Of a stretch of 47,701 nucleotides of DNA, positions 22,247-30,700 are shown piece after piece; the stretch's first letter is position 1; every line of letters begins with the position of its first letter. The stretch lies in assembly GCA_910585265.1 (NCBI GenBank), contig CAJUCA010000006.1, positions 50,450 to 98,150 of the forward strand, read 5' to 3'. Position numbers and translations under genes: made by a program. The notes under the pieces were generated by a model. That model searched no databases. It was not told where the DNA came from and saw only the letters and a program-made list of their open reading frames with translations. This DNA is from an uncultured Oscillospiraceae bacterium (GTDB lineage Bacteria; Bacillota; Clostridia; Oscillospirales; Oscillospiraceae).

Positions 22247-24394
22247 ATGAGCTATTCCTCCAAGGCCCGGCGGGCGGCCCCTTACCGCCACACCGGGCGG
22301 CGTTCCCGCCCCGGCGGCTCCCCGCTGATGTCCGCCCTGTTCTTCCCCGCCGCCATCCTGTATCACGAGCTGCTCCTCCGGGCCTTCGACCGCAGCACCC
22401 CCTTCTTCGACCTGGCCCTGCTGCGGATCCTGCTGTTCTCCCTGGCGGCGGGGCTGCTGCTGTTCCTCATCCTGGATCTGCTGCCCTGGAAGCCCGCCGC
22501 CCGGATCGCCGGGGGCGTGATGCTGGGGCTGGGCGCGGTGCTGTTCTGCGTGGAGCGGGGCTGCCGGGCCACCTTCAACCTCTATTACGGCCTGGGCTTC
22601 ATGGGCGGCATGGCAGGGGACGTCACCGGGGACTTCGGCTCCACCGTGGCGTCGGTGGTGCTGGGGCTGATCCCCTTCATCCTGCTGTCCTTCGTGCCGC
22701 TGGCGGCCTATGTCCTTTTGCGGAATATGGTGTTCCAGGAGGAGGGACAGGAAAACCTCACCCGGATCATCCTGGCCGTGGGTCTGGTGATCTTCCAGCT
22801 GGGGGGCTGGGCCCTGTCCGTCTTTGGGGCGCAGGCCAAATACTATACCTATGAGTACACCGCCAACGTGTCCATCCCCCACTTCGGGGTGGTGACCTCC
22901 CTGCGGCTGGAGCTGGAGTACGCCGTGGCGGGCATACCCGCCCCGCCCCTGGGCGAATTCATCGACCCGGTGGAGACCCCCGCCCCCACGGGAACGGGGA
23001 ACCCGGATCCCTCCGCCGATCCCTCGGGGGATCCCTCCTCCGATCCGGTCCAGAAGCCTGTCCCCACCGGGCCCAATACGCTGGGTATCGACTTCAACGC
23101 CCTGGCGGAATCCGAGTCCAACCAGACCATCCAGAACATCCACCAGTATCTGGCCAGCCTCACTCCCTCGGAGAAGAACCAGTATACCGGAATGTTCAAG
23201 GGGAAGAACCTGATCCTGCTCACCGCCGAGGGCTTCTCCCCCTACGCCATCGACCAGGAGCTGACCCCCACCCTGTACAAGCTCACCCACGAAGGGTTTG
23301 TGTTCAACAACTTCTACCAGCCGGACTGGACCCAGTCCACCTGCGGCGGCGAGTTCGCCGTCACCACCGGCATCATCCCCAACTGGGTGAACGGCGGGCT
23401 GGCCGCCAACGCCAGCGCGGGCATCGCCATGCCCAACACCCTGGCCAAGCTGTTCGCCGCCCAGGGGTACGCCGTCCCCGCGTGGCACAACCACACCTAC
23501 ACCTACTACGGCCGGGACAAGTACCTGGGCAATTACGGCTATGACTATAAGGGCATCGGCAACGGCCTGGAGCTGCCCCACACCCTCTGGCCCAACTCCG
23601 ATCTGGAGATGATGGAGGCCACGGTGGATGGCTATATCAACGGCTACGTCCAGGAGGGCAAGCCCTTCCACGCCTACTATATGACGGTGAGCGGGCACGG
23701 CTATTACTCCTGGGGCGGGAACGCCATGTCCCGGAAGCACCGGGAGGCGGTGGAGGCCAAGTACCCCAGCCTGTCCGAGACCTCCCAGGCGTACCTGGCC
23801 TGCAACATGGAGCTGGATCTGGCCCTGGAGTACCTGGTGGACAAGCTGGAGGCGGCGGGCATCGCCGACGATACGCTGATCGTCATGACCGGCGACCACT
23901 ATCCCTATCTGATGGTGGAGGAGGGCGGCGCGGACTACTACAACGAGCTGCGGGGCTTTGAGGACAAGGAGGGGGACACCTCCCGGTATAAGAACACCCT
24001 GCTCATGTGGAGCGGGGCCATTGAGACCCCCATCCAGGTGGACACCCCCTGCTACACCCCGGATATTGTGCCCACCCTCTGCAACCTGTTCGGGCTGGAC
24101 TATGATTCCCGGCTCTACTCCGGGCGGGATATTTTCGCGGAGAACTATCAGGCGGACCAGTATTCCAACTGTATGCCTTTGGTGGTGTTCGCCAACAACG
24201 TGGGCAGGGGGAACAGCTGGATCACTGCCGCGGGCACCTATGAGGCCAGCACCAACACCTTTACCCCGAATCCTGGGGTTACTGTGGACGATGAGTATGT
24301 CAGCCGGGTGCACCGGCTGGTGTCCGCCAAGGTGAATTATTCTAAGCTCATGATTCAGGAGGATTATTTCGCCCACGTGCCGCTGCCGGAATAA
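22247..24394 (+). CDS. LTA synthase family sulfatase-fold membrane protein
   Basis: A 715-residue alkaline-phosphatase-superfamily protein of the lipoteichoic acid synthase type, which transfers glycerol phosphate or a related group outside the membrane. A basic tail and about five hydrophobic helices (30-230) are followed by a Pro/Asp/Ser linker (about 240-280) and the extracellular domain. Active-site marks: metal-binding Glu in LLTAEGFSPY (about 327), likely nucleophile Thr in WTQSTCGGEFAVT (about 364), and MTGDHYPYL (about 548). AGGAAG precedes ATG 22247. The long linker and the N-terminal part differ from classic LtaS, so OpgB-like or other phosphoglycerol transferase activity is possible. 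It is monocistronic with its own promoter and terminator. Confidence 0.88.
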   Translation: MSYSSKARRAAPYRHTGRRSRPGGSPLMSALFFPAAILYHELLLRAFDRSTPFFDLALLRILLFSLAAGLLLFLILDLLPWKPAARIAGGVMLGLGAVLFCVERGCRATFNLYYGLGFMGGMAGDVTGDFGSTVASVVLGLIPFILLSFVPLAAYVLLRNMVFQEEGQENLTRIILAVGLVIFQLGGWALSVFGAQAKYYTYEYTANVSIPHFGVVTSLRLELEYAVAGIPAPPLGEFIDPVETPAPTGTGNPDPSADPSGDPSSDPVQKPVPTGPNTLGIDFNALAESESNQTIQNIHQYLASLTPSEKNQYTGMFKGKNLILLTAEGFSPYAIDQELTPTLYKLTHEGFVFNNFYQPDWTQSTCGGEFAVTTGIIPNWVNGGLAANASAGIAMPNTLAKLFAAQGYAVPAWHNHTYTYYGRDKYLGNYGYDYKGIGNGLELPHTLWPNSDLEMMEATVDGYINGYVQEGKPFHAYYMTVSGHGYYSWGGNAMSRKHREAVEAKYPSLSETSQAYLACNMELDLALEYLVDKLEAAGIADDTLIVMTGDHYPYLMVEEGGADYYNELRGFEDKEGDTSRYKNTLLMWSGAIETPIQVDTPCYTPDIVPTLCNLFGLDYDSRLYSGRDIFAENYQADQYSNCMPLVVFANNVGRGNSWITAAGTYEASTNTFTPNPGVTVDDEYVSRVHRLVSAKVNYSKLMIQEDYFAHVPLPE

Positions 24395-24398
24395 GAGA

Positions 24399-24436
24399 AG
24401 GCCCTCCCCGGTGGGGAGGGCTTTCGTTATTTTTTG
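24399..24436 (+). terminator. terminator after the LTA-synthase-like gene
   Basis: AGGCCCTCCCC and GGGGAGGGCTTT around a 2-3 base loop, followed by CGTTATTTTTTG. It lies five bases past the stop codon. Confidence 0.85.
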
Positions 24437-24452
24437 CGGGGGCCCCTGCGGG

Positions 24453-24580
24453 GGCGTTCCTTTCTGCTCGTGCAGAAAGGAACCGAAAGACACGCTTAGG
24501 GGGAGGCCGCCGGTTCGACTTCGGGAGCGAAGGTCGCTCCCTCGCTCACAGGCGGCCTCCCCCTAAGAACCCCCTTTTTA
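24453..24580. repeat. large intergenic hairpin element
   Basis: GTTCCTTTCTGC and GCAGAAAGGAAC form a 12-bp stem with a 4-base loop. A perfect 17-bp stem follows, CTTAGGGGGAGGCCGCC (24495-24511) with GGCGGCCTCCCCCTAAG (24551-24567), enclosing an inner hairpin GGGAGCGA-AGG-TCGCTCCC. A TTTTT run (24575-24579) comes after it. No ORF was recognised. It may act as a terminator but is far larger than needed. Confidence 0.75.
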
Positions 24581-25011
24581 GGTCAAGGGCCGTCGATTTG
24601 GCGTGGCGGGAAAATGATCGGCTTGTGGGGATCTGGACTGGCTTCTCCCCCATTGGTGCTGCCGCTTGTGTTTGGTTACTGGCCCGGGTGGTTCCCTCGG
24701 TTGACGCCTAAGTGGTGCGGCTAAAGTCCGGGGGCCGTGTGGGGGAACCGCCGATTTTATTGGCGTGCCTTCTTTCTACAGGGGGGAAGGTGGCAGCCGA
24801 AGGCTGACGGATGAGAGGACGCCCCTCCCTTTCCGCCATTATACACCGAAACCCACCGCCTGTCATTCTTTTTTTCTTCCGTCCAGGTCCGGCGCGGGGG
24901 CGCGTATGGCGGGGCCCTGTGATACCATCGCGGCCTTATGGAGCCGAGGGCGCGCAATGCGCGCCCCTACACCCGCGGCTGCCTCTTTTCGACGCCCACC
25001 CCATTCCGCCG
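24581..25011. other. non-coding gap with repeat fragments
   Basis: No gene is supported between the large hairpin and the mutY promoter. The part up to about 24770 has no recognisable feature. From about 24773 to 24830 there is a GGGGGGAAGGTGGC...GACGGATGAGAGG unit related to the repeats at 7690 and 13445. Near 24947 there is an inverted GCGCGCAATGCGCGCCCCTA hairpin unit. Confidence 0.5.
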
Positions 25012-25040
25012 TTGCAACCCCCGCCGGGATATGGTACACT
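25012..25040 (+). promoter_or_regulatory. promoter of the mutY operon
   Basis: -35 TTGCAA (25012-25017), 17-bp spacer, -10 TACACT (25035-25040), with TGG as an extended -10. The start site is expected near 25047, just before AAGGAGG (25057-25063). Confidence 0.7.
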
Positions 25041-25069
25041 ATTCCCAAACAACCCCAAGGAGGCCCGCC

Positions 25070-26116
25070 GTGAATCTATTGGACAAGCTGCCCCTCCCCC
25101 TGCTGGAGTGGTTCCGGGACAACGCCCGCCCCCTCCCCTGGCGGGACGACCCCACCCCCTACCACGTGTGGCTGTCGGAGATCATGCTCCAGCAGACCCG
25201 GGTGGCGGCGGTGCTGGGCTACTACCGCCGCTTTTTGGAGGAGGCCCCGGACATCGCCGTCCTGGCCGCCCTGCCGGAGGACCGCCTGCTGAAGCTGTGG
25301 CAGGGCCTGGGCTACTACAACCGGGCCAGGAACCTGCAAAGGGCCGCCCGGGTGATCGTGGACCAGCACGGCGGCGTGTTCCCGGCGGACTACGCCGCGG
25401 TCCGCGCCCTGCCGGGGGTGGGGGACTACACCGCCGGGGCCGTCTGCTCCATCGCCTTCGGGCAGGCGGTGCCCGCCGTGGACGGCAACGTCCTGCGGGT
25501 ATACGCCCGGATCTGCGGGGACGGCGGGGACATCACCGCCCCCCGGATGAAGCAAAAGGTCACCCGGGCCGTGGGCGAGATCATCCCCCTGAACGCGGCG
25601 GGGACGTTTAACCAGGCCCTCATGGAGCTGGGGGCCACGGTGTGCCTGCCCAACGGCGCGCCGCTGTGCCAGCGGTGTCCCGCAAAGGGCTTCTGCGCCG
25701 CCCTGGCCCAGGGCCGGGTGGGAGAGCTGCCCGTCAAGGCCCCGAAAAAGGCCCGGCGGGTGGAGAAGCGGGCGGTTTGGCTCATCTTCTGGGAAAACCG
25801 GGTGGCCCTCCGCCGCCGCCCGGACAAGGGCCTGCTGGCGGGGCTGTGGGAGTTTCCCAACGAGCTGGGGGACGGCCCCCTGCCCCCGGACTGGGGGATC
25901 GGAGCCTGCTCCGAGGAATACGGGGGTCAGGCCAAGCACATTTTCACCCATATGGAGTGGCGCATGGCCATACGGCTGGTCCGGGCGGCGTCCGGCGTTC
26001 TGCCCCCCGGCTGGGTGTGGGCGGCGGCGGACGAGTTAGAGAAAACCTACGCCGTCCCCAACGCGTTCCAACGGGCGGTGGAGCTGGCGGGAGAACATTT
26101 GAGAGGAATGGATTGA
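25070..26116 (+). CDS. mutY: A/G-specific adenine DNA glycosylase
   Basis: A 348-residue base-excision repair enzyme that removes adenine opposite 8-oxoguanine. The catalytic Glu is in LSEIMLQQTRV (about 36); the helix-hairpin-helix LPGVGDYTAGAV carries the catalytic Asp (about 119). A 4Fe-4S cluster site reads C-x6-C-x2-C-x5-C (about 193-211, CLPNGAPLCQRCPAKGFC). The C-terminal NUDIX-like domain (about 230-340) recognises 8-oxoG. It starts at GTG 25070 with AAGGAGG six bases upstream. Thymidine kinase follows after one base, so they are co-transcribed. Confidence 0.95.
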   Translation: MNLLDKLPLPLLEWFRDNARPLPWRDDPTPYHVWLSEIMLQQTRVAAVLGYYRRFLEEAPDIAVLAALPEDRLLKLWQGLGYYNRARNLQRAARVIVDQHGGVFPADYAAVRALPGVGDYTAGAVCSIAFGQAVPAVDGNVLRVYARICGDGGDITAPRMKQKVTRAVGEIIPLNAAGTFNQALMELGATVCLPNGAPLCQRCPAKGFCAALAQGRVGELPVKAPKKARRVEKRAVWLIFWENRVALRRRPDKGLLAGLWEFPNELGDGPLPPDWGIGACSEEYGGQAKHIFTHMEWRMAIRLVRAASGVLPPGWVWAAADELEKTYAVPNAFQRAVELAGEHLRGMD

Positions 26117-26117
26117 C

Positions 26118-26708
26118 ATGGCAAAGCTGTATTTCCGCTACGGGGTGATGGGCTCCAGCAAGTCCGCCAACGCCCTGATGGTGCGGTATAACTACGAGGA
26201 GCGGGGCCAGCGGGCCCTGATGGTAAAGCCCGCCCTGGACCAGCGGGAGGGGGAGCGGGTGGTGAACTCCCGGATGGGCCTGCGCCATCCCTGCGTCTGG
26301 TTCGAGGAGCTGGAGCGGATGCCTGCCGGGGAGATCAACGAATGGCAGTGCGTCATCGTGGACGAGGCCCAGTTCCTCACCCGGAGGCAGGTGGAGTACC
26401 TGACGGACCTGGTGGACCGGCTCAACGTGCCCGTGATCTGCTACGGCCTGCGGGCGGACTTCAGCGGGCGGCTGTTCCCCGGCTCGGAGGCCCTGCTGGC
26501 CTGGGCGGACATCATCGAGGAGGTCAAAACCATCTGCTGGTGCGGCCGCAAGGCCACCTGCAACGCCCGCTTTGACGAAAACGGCGTGGTGCTCAAGGAG
26601 GGGGAGCAGGTGGTGCTGGGGGCCAACGACTGCTACATCGGCCTGTGCCGCCGCCACTGGAAGGAGGGCAATTTAGGCCCCGGGCTGCCCAGGCCCGCCG
26701 GGGACTGA
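26118..26708 (+). CDS. tdk: thymidine kinase
   Basis: A 196-residue type II (TK1-like) thymidine kinase making dTMP from thymidine and ATP. P-loop GVMGSSKSANAL (9-20), Walker B IVDEAQFL (about 80-87), a C-terminal zinc site with Cys pairs in CWCGRKATC and the lasso motif YIGLCRRHW. The P-loop has Ser in place of the usual Gly before the Lys (S-S-K-S rather than A/S-G-K-S); the rest of the active site looks intact. The ATG is one base after the mutY stop. Confidence 0.92.
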   Translation: MAKLYFRYGVMGSSKSANALMVRYNYEERGQRALMVKPALDQREGERVVNSRMGLRHPCVWFEELERMPAGEINEWQCVIVDEAQFLTRRQVEYLTDLVDRLNVPVICYGLRADFSGRLFPGSEALLAWADIIEEVKTICWCGRKATCNARFDENGVVLKEGEQVVLGANDCYIGLCRRHWKEGNLGPGLPRPAGD

Positions 26709-26713
26709 CCCAT

Positions 26714-27625
26714 ATGCCGCAGGGAAAACCGGGGGAGGGCGGGGCCTTTGTCTGCTCCCTCTGCCCCCGCCAGTGCGCCGCCCTCCGGGACGAAGCCCAC
26801 GGGGAGGGCTTCTGCCGGATGCCCTCCGTCCCCGTGTGCGCCCGGGCCGCCCTCCACCGCTGGGAGGAGCCGTGCATTTCCGGGGAGAACGGGGCGGGGA
26901 CGGTGTTTTTCTCCGGCTGCACGCTGGTATGCGTGTTCTGCCAGAACGCCTCCATCAGCCGGGAGGGCTTCGGCAAGGCCCTCACCGACGACGAGCTGTA
27001 CGCCGTTTTCCGGCGGCTGGCGGATCAGGGCGCGTCCTGCATCGAGCTGGTCACCCCCACCCACTTCACCCACGCCCTGGCCCGGGTGCTGGAGCGGCCC
27101 GTCCCCGGGGGCCTGCCCGTGGTGTGGAACAGCGGCGGCTGCGAGCGGGCGTCCACCCTAAAGACGCTGGAGGGGAAGGTGGACGTATACCTGCCGGATC
27201 TGAAATACGTCACCCCGGAGCTGGCGGAGCGGTACTCCGGCGCGGCGGACTACCCGGAGCACGCCAAATCCGCCATCCGGGAGATGGTCCGCCAGCGGGG
27301 CCCGGTCCGGCTGGAAAACGGCCTGCTGAAAAGCGGCGTGCTCATCCGGCACCTGATCCTGCCGGGGCAGGTGCGGGAGGCCAAGGCGGTGATGGACTGG
27401 GTGGCGGACAGCTTCCCCCGGGGCGGGGTGCTGTTCTCCCTCATGGCCCAGTACACCCCGGCGGGGCGGCTGGACCGCTTCCCGGAGCTGAACCGCCCTC
27501 TGCGCCCCTCCGAGCTGCGCTCCGCCCGGGAGTACATGGAGAACCTGGGGCTGGCGGGGTACGTCCAGGATCTGGCCAGCGTGGGGGAGGGCTTTATCCC
27601 CGCCTTTGATTTGACGGGGCTTTGA
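26714..27625 (+). CDS. radical SAM protein, PflX-type (COG1313)
   Basis: A 303-residue radical SAM enzyme related to pyruvate formate-lyase activating enzymes. An N-terminal cysteine cluster (CSLCPRQCAAL...GEGFC, about 12-34) precedes the SAM 4Fe-4S motif C-x3-C-x2-C in FSGCTLVCVFCQN (about 68-80). Further marks: ITELVTP-like ELVTPTHF, DVYLPDLKY and a C-terminal GEGFIPAFD. This layout matches the uncharacterised PflX group, not PflA itself, and no glycyl-radical enzyme is nearby. It starts at ATG 26714, five bases after tdk, with GGGGA about ten bases upstream, probably as the third gene of the mutY operon. Confidence 0.88.
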   Translation: MPQGKPGEGGAFVCSLCPRQCAALRDEAHGEGFCRMPSVPVCARAALHRWEEPCISGENGAGTVFFSGCTLVCVFCQNASISREGFGKALTDDELYAVFRRLADQGASCIELVTPTHFTHALARVLERPVPGGLPVVWNSGGCERASTLKTLEGKVDVYLPDLKYVTPELAERYSGAADYPEHAKSAIREMVRQRGPVRLENGLLKSGVLIRHLILPGQVREAKAVMDWVADSFPRGGVLFSLMAQYTPAGRLDRFPELNRPLRPSELRSAREYMENLGLAGYVQDLASVGEGFIPAFDLTGL

Positions 27626-27627
27626 GC

Positions 27628-27680
27628 GGGCCGGTGAGGACACCGGCCCCTGCCGCATGGGGCGGCGTCCTCGCCGCCCC
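27628..27680. repeat. paired hairpins after the radical SAM gene
   Basis: GGGCCGGTG-AGGA-CACCGGCCC (27628-27649) and GGGGCGGCG-TCCT-CGCCGCCCC (27659-27680). The first is the same family as 3406-3427. Neither has a U-tract. Confidence 0.65.
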
Positions 27681-27747
27681 GCGTGAACCGTGCCGGAGGG
27701 GGATGGGCCTATGCCCGCCGCCCTCAATATGACAAGGAGGTGCTCTG

Positions 27748-28779
27748 ATGCAGGTCGAGATCACGCGGCCCATCCCCCTGCTGGACGGGGCGGGGAACCT
27801 GACCCAGGCGGGGTACGCCAAGCGGCTCCTGCCGGTGTACGACCGGAAAAAGGTCCGGGGCGGCCTCACCCGCCTCAAGGAGTGGGATTACTACTACGTG
27901 GGCAACAGCCGCTACGGGGTGGCCCTCACCGTGGCGGACAACAGCTACATGGGGCTGGACTCCATCTCCTTCCTCTCCTTTGAGGACAGGCCCTGGGAGA
28001 TCACCAAAAGCCCCATGTCCCCCTTCCCCATGGGCCGCACGGGGCTGCCCGCCACGTCGGCGGCGGGGGTCACCGCCAGCTCCGGCAGGCACCACGCCCT
28101 GCTGTTCCAGGCGGCGGAGGGCCAACGCCGGCTCACCGCCCACATGGACCGCTTCCGGGGGGCGGAGCCCATCGACGTGCAGCTCACCCTTACCCAGGAG
28201 CCGGAGGAGTCCCTGGTGATCTGCACCCCCTTCCCCAAGCCGGGGCACTTCTACTACAACCAGAAGATCAACTGTATGCGGGCCCAGGGCACCGTGCGCA
28301 TCGGGGACGATCTCTACAGCTTCCGCCCGGACGACTCCTTCGCCGTGCTGGACTGGGGGCGGGGTGTGTGGACCTACCACAACACCTGGTACTGGGGGTC
28401 CGCCTCCGGCCTGGTGGACGGGGCGGACTTTGGGTTCAACATCGGGTACGGCTTTGGGGACACCTCCGCCGCCACGGAAAATATGCTCTTTTACCGGGGG
28501 AAGGCCCACAAGCTGTCCCAGGTGGATTTCGGCATCCCCCTGCGCAATGGGAAGGAGTGCTTTCTGCGGACGTGGACCATGACCAGCGACGACGGGCGGT
28601 TTGAGATGGAGTTCCAGCCGGTGATCGACCGGGCGTCCTGCACCGATGTGAAGCTGATCAAGAGCGACCAGCACCAGGTGTTCGGGCGGTTCACCGGGAC
28701 GGCGGTGCTGGATGACGGCACGGCGATCCAGGTGAAGGATCTGATGGGCTTCGCGGAAAAGGTGGAGAATAAGTGGTAA
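27748..28779 (+). CDS. DUF2804 family protein
   Basis: A 343-residue protein of the DUF2804 family, distantly related to tocopherol cyclase/lipocalin-like beta-barrel proteins. Conserved marks: FAVLDWGRGVWTYHNTWYWG, FGFNIGYGFGDTSAATENM and HKLSQVDFGIP. There is no signal peptide or membrane helix, so it is probably cytoplasmic. AAGGAGG lies eight bases before the ATG. It is transcribed alone and ends at a terminator shared with the convergent methyltransferase. No function is assigned. Confidence 0.85.
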   Translation: MQVEITRPIPLLDGAGNLTQAGYAKRLLPVYDRKKVRGGLTRLKEWDYYYVGNSRYGVALTVADNSYMGLDSISFLSFEDRPWEITKSPMSPFPMGRTGLPATSAAGVTASSGRHHALLFQAAEGQRRLTAHMDRFRGAEPIDVQLTLTQEPEESLVICTPFPKPGHFYYNQKINCMRAQGTVRIGDDLYSFRPDDSFAVLDWGRGVWTYHNTWYWGSASGLVDGADFGFNIGYGFGDTSAATENMLFYRGKAHKLSQVDFGIPLRNGKECFLRTWTMTSDDGRFEMEFQPVIDRASCTDVKLIKSDQHQVFGRFTGTAVLDDGTAIQVKDLMGFAEKVENKW

Positions 28780-28785
28780 AAATAA

Positions 28786-28817
28786 AGGCCCGGACGAAAC
28801 CTCGTCCGGGCCTGTTT
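28786..28817. terminator. bidirectional terminator between DUF2804 and methyltransferase genes
   Basis: AGGCCCGGACGA (28786-28797) and TCGTCCGGGCCT (28802-28813) with a 4-base loop. GTTTT follows on the plus strand; on the minus strand the stem is followed by TTATTTTT. Confidence 0.85.
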
Positions 28818-29609
28818 TCACGTCCCCGCCAGCCGCTCCTCCAGCCGCCGCCGGGACAGCTCCAGATACTCCTCCTGGCTGTCAATCCCGATATACCGCC
28901 GCCCCAGGGCCTTGGCCGCCACCCCGGTGGACGAGCTGCCGCAGAAGGGGTCCAGCACCAGCTCCCCCGGCTCGGTGGACGCCTCCAGAATCCGCTCCAG
29001 CAGGTACAGGGGCTTCTGGGTGGGGTGCTTCCCCTGCCGCTTCTCCCCCGGCGGGGTGAGGGGCCCGGTCCACACGTCCTTCATCTGCTTGCCGCCGTTG
29101 CGCTCCTTCATCAGCTCGTAGTGGAACAGGTGCTTGGCCTTGGGGTCGTCCTTCCTGGCCCATAGGACCGTCTCCGTGCTGTGGGTGAAGCAGCGGCAGG
29201 CCAGGTTGGGGGGCGGGTTGGTCTTTTCCCAGGTGATGTTGTTCAGGATCTTAAACCCCTCCTGCTCCAGGGCCAGCCCGATGCTGTAGATGTTGTGGAG
29301 GGTGCCGCTGATCCAGATGGTGCCGTTGGGGGCCAGGATTTGGCGGCACAGCTTGATCCACCTCCGGTTGAAGCGGTGCTTGTCCGCCGCGGCGGGGGCC
29401 CTGTCCCAGTCCCCCTTGTTGACGGACACCATCCTCCCCCCCTGGCAGGTGATCCCGTCGTTGCTCAGGAAGTAGGGCGGGTCGGCGAAGATCAGATCCA
29501 CCGTCCCCGGCCGGAGCTTTTTCAGCAGCTCGAAGGTGTCCCCCAGCAGGAGCAGCTCGTTGTCCGTCTCGTAGTAGGGCGTGACGCGGCCCTTCAGGTA
29601 TTCTCTCAT
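28818..29609 (-). CDS. solitary site-specific DNA methyltransferase (beta class)
   Basis: A 263-residue DNA amino-methyltransferase (N6-adenine or N4-cytosine). The catalytic motif DLIFADPPYFLSN (DPPY about 42-45) precedes the SAM-binding motif LVLDPFCGSSSTGVAA (about 211-226), the beta-class order. FLSN-x-GITCQ and MVSVNKGDWD resemble DpnA/HinfI-like adenine methylases. The best start is ATG 29609, with GGGAG seven bases upstream. No restriction endonuclease is adjacent; it is the last gene of the ABC transporter-mtnA run, 31 bp after mtnA. It could be an orphan regulatory methylase, or part of a system split elsewhere. Confidence 0.9.
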   Translation of the reverse strand: MREYLKGRVTPYYETDNELLLLGDTFELLKKLRPGTVDLIFADPPYFLSNDGITCQGGRMVSVNKGDWDRAPAAADKHRFNRRWIKLCRQILAPNGTIWISGTLHNIYSIGLALEQEGFKILNNITWEKTNPPPNLACRCFTHSTETVLWARKDDPKAKHLFHYELMKERNGGKQMKDVWTGPLTPPGEKRQGKHPTQKPLYLLERILEASTEPGELVLDPFCGSSSTGVAAKALGRRYIGIDSQEEYLELSRRRLEERLAGT

Positions 29610-29640
29610 GGAAATACTCCCGTCTGCTATCAAATGGCCG

Positions 29641-30699
29641 TCAGAACCCAAAGTCCCGGAACGCCTTGTCGAAGGGCGGATAGGCGATCCCCTTCTCCGT
29701 GATGAACCCCGTCACCAGCCCGTGGTCCGTCACGTCGAAGGCCGGGTTGTCCACTTTCACCCCCGCCGGGGCCATCGGTTGGGCGTACCACAGCTGGGTG
29801 ACCTCCTCGGCGGGCCGCTCCTCAATGGGGATCTCCTCCCCCCGGGCCAGCCCCATGTCGATGGTGGAGGAGGGGGCGCACACGTAAAAGGGGATGCCGT
29901 AGTGCTTCGCCAGGATGGCCACCCCGCTGGTGCCGATCTTGTTGGCGAAGTCCCCGTTGGCGCACACCCGGTCGCAGCCCACGAACACGATGTCCACCCT
30001 GCCCCGGGCCATGGTGATGGACGCCATGCTGTCGCAGATCAGGGTGGTGTCCACCCCGGCGGACTGAAGCTCAAAGGCGGTGAGCCGCGCCCCCTGAAGC
30101 AGGGGCCGGGTTTCGTCGCAGTAGACCCGCAGATCCGTCCGGCCCGCCTCCAGGGCGGCGTAGATGGGGGCCAGGGCGGTGCCGTATTTGGCGGTGGCCA
30201 GCGTCCCGGCGTTGCAGTGGGTAAGGATGCCGTCCCCGGGCCGCAGCAGGCCCAGGCCCAGCCGCCCGATTTCCCGGCTGATGGCGATGTCCTCCGTCCG
30301 GATGGCGTCCGCCTCCCGCCGGAGCAGGGCCTTCACCTGGGCCACGGGCAGGGCCCGGTTTTGCTCCGCCGCCCCCAGCATCCGGCTCAACGCCCAGGAC
30401 AGGTTGACGGCGGTGGGCCGCGCCCCGTTCAGCGTCTCCGCCGCCTGCCGCAGGCCGGACAGGAACTGGTCCATATCCTCCGCGTCCAGCCGCTGGGCCG
30501 CCAGGTACAGCCCGTAGGCCGCCGCCACCCCGATGGCCGGGGCACCCCGCACCCGCAGGGCGCGGATGGCCTCCACAATGTCCTCCGTCTCCGTCAGGGA
30601 CAGGTACCTGACCTCCCCCGGCAGAAGGGTCTGATCCAGTATCACCAGCGACCGCCCGTCGGCAGACAGGGCCGCGCTCTCCAGCGTCAGCGGATCCAT
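29641..30699 (-). CDS. mtnA: S-methyl-5-thioribose-1-phosphate isomerase
   Basis: A 352-residue enzyme of methionine salvage that isomerises methylthioribose-1-phosphate to methylthioribulose-1-phosphate. Conserved features: RVRGAPAIGVAAAYG (about 49-63), the catalytic Cys in THCNAGTLAT (about 162) and Asp in VGCDRVCANGDFANKIGT (about 241). The eIF2B-related fold also includes ribose-1,5-bisphosphate isomerases, but the motifs match MtnA. It starts one base after the end of the binding-protein gene, so it is part of the ABC operon. No other mtn gene is in the window. Confidence 0.92.
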   Translation of the reverse strand: MDPLTLESAALSADGRSLVILDQTLLPGEVRYLSLTETEDIVEAIRALRVRGAPAIGVAAAYGLYLAAQRLDAEDMDQFLSGLRQAAETLNGARPTAVNLSWALSRMLGAAEQNRALPVAQVKALLRREADAIRTEDIAISREIGRLGLGLLRPGDGILTHCNAGTLATAKYGTALAPIYAALEAGRTDLRVYCDETRPLLQGARLTAFELQSAGVDTTLICDSMASITMARGRVDIVFVGCDRVCANGDFANKIGTSGVAILAKHYGIPFYVCAPSSTIDMGLARGEEIPIEERPAEEVTQLWYAQPMAPAGVKVDNPAFDVTDHGLVTGFITEKGIAYPPFDKAFRDFGF

Positions 30700-30700
30700 G

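Noticed and set aside
24505..24525. tRNA T-loop (GGTTCGA)
   Set aside because: It lies in the loop of a long perfect stem with no acceptor or anticodon arms around it.
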